The translations under genes and the position numbers were made by a program. The notes beneath the pieces are model-generated. The model did no database searches. It was not told where the DNA came from and saw only the letters and a program-made list of their open reading frames with translations. Shown in pieces: positions 5,927 to 9,219 of a stretch of DNA of 9,219 nt. The stretch comes from Candidatus Acetothermia bacterium (GTDB lineage: Bacteria > Bipolaricaulota > Bipolaricaulia > RBG-16-55-9 > JANLFV01), in assembly GCA_028275195.1 (NCBI GenBank), contig JAPWVC010000046.1:1-9219 (forward strand), given 5' to 3'. How positions within the stretch are numbered: position 1 is the stretch's first letter; the number at the start of each line of letters is the position of its first letter.

Positions 5927-6865
5927 ATGGCGGTCCGCGAGATCTTCAAGGACTTCTGGGTCCTCGTCCGTGGGGGCGGGGAGCTCGCCTCTGGAGCGAT
6001 CCGCCGATTGAACTGGGCCGGCTTCCCCACCGTCGTCTTAGAGCTAGAGAGGCCTCTGGCGGTCCGGAGGCTCGTCTCCTTCGCCCAAGCGGTCTATACC
6101 GGGGAGTGCGAAGTGGAGGGGGTCAAGGGGAAGTTGGTCCGGGACCTCGCGGAAGCGAAGAGATATATCGCCGAGGCCGGAGGGGTCCCGGTGCTGATCG
6201 ACCCCGAGGCGCGGACCCTGGAGGAACTCAAGCCTGTGGTCCTCATCGACGGGCGGATGGCCAAGCGGCCCTTGGATACGAGGATCGGCCAGGCCCCGAT
6301 CGTGATCGCCCTCGGGCCGGGGATCACCGCCGGGGTCCACGCCGATGCGGTCATCGAGACTCGGGACGGCCCCCAGGATGGCCGGGTGATCTACCATGGC
6401 CAGGCGATCCCCGACACCGGTGTCCCCTGCAAGAGCTATGGCTACAAGGAGGAGAGGGTCTTGCGGGCCCCGATCGCGGGGGTCTTCCGCGCGACCCGTG
6501 AGATCGGGGAGAAGGTCCAGGCCGGGGAGGTCGTCGGCTGGGTGGACAATGAGCCGGTGAAGGCCAAGATCCCCGGGGTGATCCGCGGCTTGCTCTATAG
6601 CGGCCTGGAGGTCGAGAAGGGGACCAAGCTCGGAGATGTGGATCACCGCGGGGAGGCCTCGGACTGCTGCCGGACCTCGGAGAAGGCCGACTCCGTGGCC
6701 TGCGGGGTCCTAGAGGCCATCTTCACCTTGGGGCTGGAACGGGGGCTCTTCTCTAACACCACCCCTGCCTCGCTGGTCGCTTGTAACAGGGCCAGAGTCG
6801 AGCGAGATGAGGCCCCTCGCCGGGGCCGTCCGGCCCGAGCCTGCCCTAGGGGAAGCCATCGCTAA
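5927..6865 (+). CDS. yqeB: YqeB/EF2665-family selenium-dependent molybdenum hydroxylase accessory protein
   Basis: This family occurs with SelD, MocA, YqeC and XdhC in organisms carrying selenium-dependent molybdenum hydroxylases; its exact reaction is not established. Family segments are VLVRGGGELASGAIRRL (12-28), LERPLAVRRLVSFAQAVYTG (40-59), VLIDGRMAKRP (105-115), APIVIALGPGITAGVHADAV (123-142) and DTGVPCKSYGY (163-173). A barrel-sandwich (biotinyl/lipoyl-like) region follows at about 180-238 (RAPIAGVF, KVQAGEVVGWV, IPGVIRGLL), then the closing SEKADSVACGVLEAI (251-265). The family should end soon after that, near 270-276. Here the frame runs on to residue 312 with an Arg/Pro-rich tail (about 273-312) that resembles nothing. 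One extra base in the G5 run at 6741-6745 would give a stop after about 276 residues. The tail may therefore be an indel artefact or recent frameshift. The gene is last in its operon and converges on the ABC permease. Confidence 0.88.
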   Translation: MAVREIFKDFWVLVRGGGELASGAIRRLNWAGFPTVVLELERPLAVRRLVSFAQAVYTGECEVEGVKGKLVRDLAEAKRYIAEAGGVPVLIDPEARTLEELKPVVLIDGRMAKRPLDTRIGQAPIVIALGPGITAGVHADAVIETRDGPQDGRVIYHGQAIPDTGVPCKSYGYKEERVLRAPIAGVFRATREIGEKVQAGEVVGWVDNEPVKAKIPGVIRGLLYSGLEVEKGTKLGDVDHRGEASDCCRTSEKADSVACGVLEAIFTLGLERGLFSNTTPASLVACNRARVERDEAPRRGRPARACPRGSHR

Positions 6866-6893
6866 ACCCGAGCCTAAGGCCCAACCGAGTTCA

Positions 6894-6912
6894 GGCCCGG
6901 CCGGACCGGGCC
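6894..6912. terminator. Hairpin between convergent yqeB and ABC permease genes
   Basis: A perfect 7-bp stem, GGCCCGG (6894-6900) with CCGGGCC (6906-6912), encloses a 5-nt loop in the 50-bp gap between the two stop codons. The placement suits a shared bidirectional terminator, but there is no T tract on either side, so activity is uncertain. Confidence 0.4.
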
Positions 6913-6915
6913 ATA

Positions 6916-7809
6916 TCACTCCCGCCAGTAGGGCCTTCCGAGGGCCTGGGGGAACCTAGCCCGGCCGATGGCCCCCATGAGGACGAGGAGCGTCGCCACA
7001 TAAGGGATCATCCGCACGAACTGCCAGGGGACGAACCTATTGATCCCCGGCACATTGGAGACCCAGTAGCTCAGGGCATCGAAGAACCCGAAGATGAAGC
7101 CCCCGAGGAGGGCCAAGAGCGGGTTGAGCTTGCTGAAGACGACATTCGCGAGGGCGATGAAGCCCCTCCCGGCCGGGAGGGTCTTGGTGATCGTATGGGT
7201 CCAATCGAGGCTGAAGAAGGCCCCCGCTAGCCCCCCGAGGAGCGCCCCGTAGATCACGGCCCCGAAGCGGAGCCGCTCGACCCGGATCCCGGCCACATCG
7301 GCCGCCGCGGGGTTCTCCCCCACCGCCCGAATCCGGAGCCCCAGGGCCGTCCGGAAGAGCAGCCACCAGGTGAAGGCCGCCAGGAAGAGCATGAGGATGA
7401 AGATCGGGCTGACCCTCCCCCAGGGCGCGGGCAGGCTGGGGACTTGCAAGGCCGCCGGGAGCTGGAGTGGGCCGCCCCAGAGGGCCACCATCCCCGAGCC
7501 GACGAGCCCCAGCCCGAGGAGGTTGAGCCCCACCCCGCTGATCACTTGATCCCCGTGGAGATAGACGCTGATCAGGCCGTGGACCAGCCCGACGAGCACG
7601 CCCGCCCCCACGCCGCACGCCACCCCGATCCAGGGGTCCCCCGTCCCCTTCGCCCCGACGACGGCAAAGAAGGCCGAGATGACCATCAGCCCCTCCAGGC
7701 CGATGTTCACCACCCCGGCCCGCTCGCTGAAGATCTCCCCGATCGCGGCCAGCGTGATCGGCACCATCGCCTGGAAGGCCAGTGTCAGTAAGGTCGCGAA
7801 GAGCTCCAT
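6916..7809 (-). CDS. Nucleoside-type ABC importer, membrane permease 2 (BPD_transp_2, YufQ-like)
   Basis: This is an inner-membrane permease subunit of the BMP-linked ABC importer class, whose studied members take up nucleosides, guanosine-type purines or related compounds. From ATG 7809 it has 297 residues and about eight to ten hydrophobic segments. Diagnostic are IFSERAGVVNIGLEGLMVI near the N-terminus (26-44) and the ATPase-contact loop LGLRIRAVGENPAAADVAGI (156-175). The frame is open to 7932, inside the preceding permease gene, but the upstream part is Arg/Pro-rich with no family match. ATG 7809 places the first helix correctly, lies 24 bases beyond the upstream stop, and has a purine-rich GGGGGAG just before it. 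It is co-transcribed with permease 1 as its heterodimer partner. The exact substrate cannot be read from sequence; the purine-linked neighbours favour nucleosides or nucleobases. Confidence 0.9.
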   Translation of the reverse strand: MELFATLLTLAFQAMVPITLAAIGEIFSERAGVVNIGLEGLMVISAFFAVVGAKGTGDPWIGVACGVGAGVLVGLVHGLISVYLHGDQVISGVGLNLLGLGLVGSGMVALWGGPLQLPAALQVPSLPAPWGRVSPIFILMLFLAAFTWWLLFRTALGLRIRAVGENPAAADVAGIRVERLRFGAVIYGALLGGLAGAFFSLDWTHTITKTLPAGRGFIALANVVFSKLNPLLALLGGFIFGFFDALSYWVSNVPGINRFVPWQFVRMIPYVATLLVLMGAIGRARFPQALGRPYWRE

Positions 7810-7832
7810 CTCCCCCAGTCGGTCCAGTCGGA

Positions 7833-8990
7833 TTAGCCTCGGCCTGGATCTCGGCTCGGGCTTGAGCTTGAGATCAGGCTCCGGCCTCGGCGGAAACGCA
7901 AGGCCAGGATCAGGCCCCGCATGAGCCGCCAAAGCTCCGGAGCGGCCACGGCGAGAATGATGACCCCTTGGACGATGTAGATCACATCCAAGGGGACCCT
8001 CGCCCGGAAGCCCATCAAGCCCCCTCCGGCGGAGAGGGCCCCGAAGAAGACCGCCGCGACGATGATCCCCAGAGGATGATTCCGCCCCACCAGGGCCACC
8101 GCGATCCCGTCGAAGCCTAAAGTCCCCAGGATGGTCAGGCCGTTATCGAGGGAGTAGGGATACCGGCCCAGGATCTGGGTCGCGCCGGTCAGGCCGGCGG
8201 CCAGCCCGCCGAGGATGAAGGCCAGGTTGATGCTCCGTTGGGGCTCGATCCCGGCATACCGCGCGGCGGCAGGGTTCAGGCCGGAGCAGCGGAGCTCGAA
8301 GCCCGGGACCATATGCCATAGGACCCAATAGATCGCGAGCGCAAAGGCGAGGCTGGCGAAGATCGAGTAGGTCAGCTCACTCCCCGGCACGAGCGTGGGG
8401 AAGCGGGCGCTCGGGGCGGCCATGATCGAGACCCAGCCGCCCCGCTGGGGATCATTCAGGAAGTGGAGAAGCAGATAGCCCGCGAGCCAGACGGCGATCC
8501 AATTGAGCATGATCGTGGAGATGACCTCGCTGATCCCTCGCCGGACCTTGAGCCATGAGGCCGGGAGGCTCCAGGCCGCCCCGGCGAGCATCGCCAAGCT
8601 CATAGAGATGAGCAGATGCAGCCCTGCGGGGAGGCGGAGGGTGCTGGCAGCGACGGCGACCAATGCTCCCAGGACCATCTGCCCCTGGGCTCCGATATTA
8701 AAGAGGCCGGCACGCAGCCCGATAGCGAAGGTCAGGCCCGTAAGAATCAGGGGGGTGGCTTTGCTGAGGGTGCTGGCAAGGCTATACAAATTCCCGAAGG
8801 AGCCCTCCAAGAGGGCGAGGTAGGCCTTCCAGGGGTCATAACCCCAGGCGGCCATGAGGGCCGCGCCGAGGAGGAGCCCGACCAATAGGGCCGGGACCAC
8901 CTCCAGGAGGGGCCTCGCCCGCGAGGCGATGGCTAGGATAATGGTCCTCAAAGTCCTAAAATGCTGGAAAGGAGCAAGAGAGGCCCCCAC
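7833..8990 (-). CDS. Nucleoside-type ABC importer, membrane permease 1 (BPD_transp_2, YufP-like)
   Basis: This is the first permease of the pair, with about ten hydrophobic segments. Family signatures are GLRAGLFNIGAQGQMVLGAL (91-110), RRGISEVISTIMLNWIA (150-166), the ATPase-contact loop FELRCSGLNPAAARYAGI (231-248), and GFDGIAVALVGRNHPLG (292-308). The C-terminus is a Ser/Arg-rich tail (369-385). The start is uncertain. The longest frame begins at GTG 8990, which lies inside the 3' arm of a strong hairpin and has no ribosome site. A TTG at 8951 (weak AGGA before it) would give 372 residues, closer to the family and outside the hairpin. The gene follows a probable substrate-binding protein on the same strand. 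The usual ATPase gene between them is absent, so it must be upstream of the window edge or elsewhere in the genome. Confidence 0.9.
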   Translation of the reverse strand: MGASLAPFQHFRTLRTIILAIASRARPLLEVVPALLVGLLLGAALMAAWGYDPWKAYLALLEGSFGNLYSLASTLSKATPLILTGLTFAIGLRAGLFNIGAQGQMVLGALVAVAASTLRLPAGLHLLISMSLAMLAGAAWSLPASWLKVRRGISEVISTIMLNWIAVWLAGYLLLHFLNDPQRGGWVSIMAAPSARFPTLVPGSELTYSIFASLAFALAIYWVLWHMVPGFELRCSGLNPAAARYAGIEPQRSINLAFILGGLAAGLTGATQILGRYPYSLDNGLTILGTLGFDGIAVALVGRNHPLGIIVAAVFFGALSAGGGLMGFRARVPLDVIYIVQGVIILAVAAPELWRLMRGLILALRFRRGRSLISSSSPSRDPGRG

Positions 8991-9008
8991 CTCGATGAGG
9001 TGGGGGCC
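8982..9008 (-). terminator. 12-bp perfect hairpin after the substrate-binding gene
   Basis: GGCCCCCACCTC-type arms (8982-8993 and 8997-9008) pair perfectly over 12 bp around a 3-nt GAT loop. It follows the stop of the upstream gene by about 30 bases. On the minus strand it is followed by a pyrimidine-rich TCTCTTGCTCCTTT rather than a clean T run. This suits a partial terminator or an mRNA-stabilising structure that lets the binding protein be made in excess over the permeases. It overlaps the longest possible start of permease 1. Confidence 0.6.
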
Positions 9009-9039
9009 CCGTCTCCTAACTTATTCCCCGTCCAAAGCC

Positions 9040-9219
9040 CTAGGGATACTGCTGCCTGATCGCCTGGATCTCCTCGAAGGTGCTCGGGCTAGGAGGGAGG
9101 GCCGCGCCGCTAATGATCTTCGACTGGAGCTCGAGGGTCCCTTCCCAGACCCAGTATGGGACGGCGCTGCGCATCGCCATGATCTTATTGAAGGTCGCCT
9201 CCCTCTCAGCGGGTGCGAG
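9040..9219 (-). CDS. Probable BMP-type substrate-binding lipoprotein of the ABC importer, 3' end only
   Basis: Only the last 59 codons are in the window (stop TAG at 9042-9040; the frame is open to the right edge). The segment reads as a helix (ERFNK-like, IMAMRSAVPYWVWEG), then ELQSKIISG, then a Pro-rich stretch ALPPSPSTFEEIQAIRQQYP. The pattern of a helix, then K-I-x-S-G, then Pro and an F-E-E-I tail resembles the C-termini of BMP/BmpA-like periplasmic or lipoprotein nucleoside-binding proteins. Position also supports this, directly upstream of the two permeases on the same strand, the usual site of the binding-protein gene. The signal peptide and the ligand-binding residues lie outside the window, so the call rests mainly on context. 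Confidence 0.5.
   Translation of the reverse strand, partial: LAPAEREATFNKIMAMRSAVPYWVWEGTLELQSKIISGAALPPSPSTFEEIQAIRQQYP

Noticed and set aside
6044..6646. 200-residue open frame antisense to yqeB
   Set aside because: Asp/Leu/Gly-rich composition is typical of an antisense shadow of a GC-rich gene. There is no ribosome site or recognisable motif.
7810..7932. N-terminal extension of permease 2 to 7932
   Set aside because: It overlaps the C-terminus of permease 1 and is Arg/Pro-rich with no family match. The ATG at 7809 places the first helix correctly.
1..9219. CRISPR array, insertion sequence, tRNA or rRNA gene
   Set aside because: I saw no regularly spaced direct repeats, transposase motifs, terminal inverted repeats or tRNA-like cloverleaf by eye. 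A tRNA scan and repeat finder would be needed to exclude them fully.

Overview
The window is GC-rich (my impression, not computed). Its proteins favour Arg, Glu and Leu, with many AGG and CGG arginine codons. Genes are tightly packed, with 4-nt ATGA and GTGA overlaps and bacterial -35/-10 promoters. This looks like a bacterial chromosome, probably from a thermophilic or deep-branching lineage; the THEP1-type NTPase fits that, but I cannot name the taxon. I saw no mobile element, CRISPR array, tRNA or rRNA. All family assignments come from reading motifs in the translations; no database search was run.

Layout. (1) The left edge holds the 3' end of a carbamoyltransferase-family gene on the + strand (resembling the YgeW/knotted branch). 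(2) It converges on a minus-strand block that reads, in transcription order, a YbaK-type Cys-tRNA(Pro) deacylase (4173-3691), a large SLC13-type anion permease with two TrkA_C domains (3522-1693), an unrecognised small multi-pass membrane protein (1596-919), and a THEP1-like P-loop NTPase (922-410). The last two overlap by four bases. (3) Divergent from ybaK, an operon-like + strand run encodes MocA, XdhC and a YqeB/EF2665-family protein (4271-6865). (4) From the right edge, a minus-strand nucleoside/BMP-type ABC importer runs inwards: the last 59 codons of a probable substrate-binding protein, a strong hairpin, then two membrane permeases. No ATPase gene is in the window.

How it fits together. 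MocA, XdhC and YqeB are the accessory set known from selenium-dependent molybdenum hydroxylase (SDMH) systems, which mature xanthine dehydrogenase- and purine hydroxylase-type enzymes. A YgeW-like carbamoyltransferase and a nucleoside-type ABC importer flank that set. In Escherichia coli, ygeW lies in the same purine-catabolism neighbourhood as yqeB, yqeC and mocA. The simplest reading is a purine/nucleoside salvage and oxidation island, with import on the right, cofactor maturation in the middle and carbamoyl-phosphate chemistry on the left. The hydroxylase itself, YqeC and SelD are not in the window.

The points most worth a second look are the membrane protein/THEP1 NTPase pair, the back-to-back ybaK/mocA promoters that share one -35 box, the odd YqeB C-terminal tail that one base in a G5 run would remove, and the unusual HVMP motif of the carbamoyltransferase.
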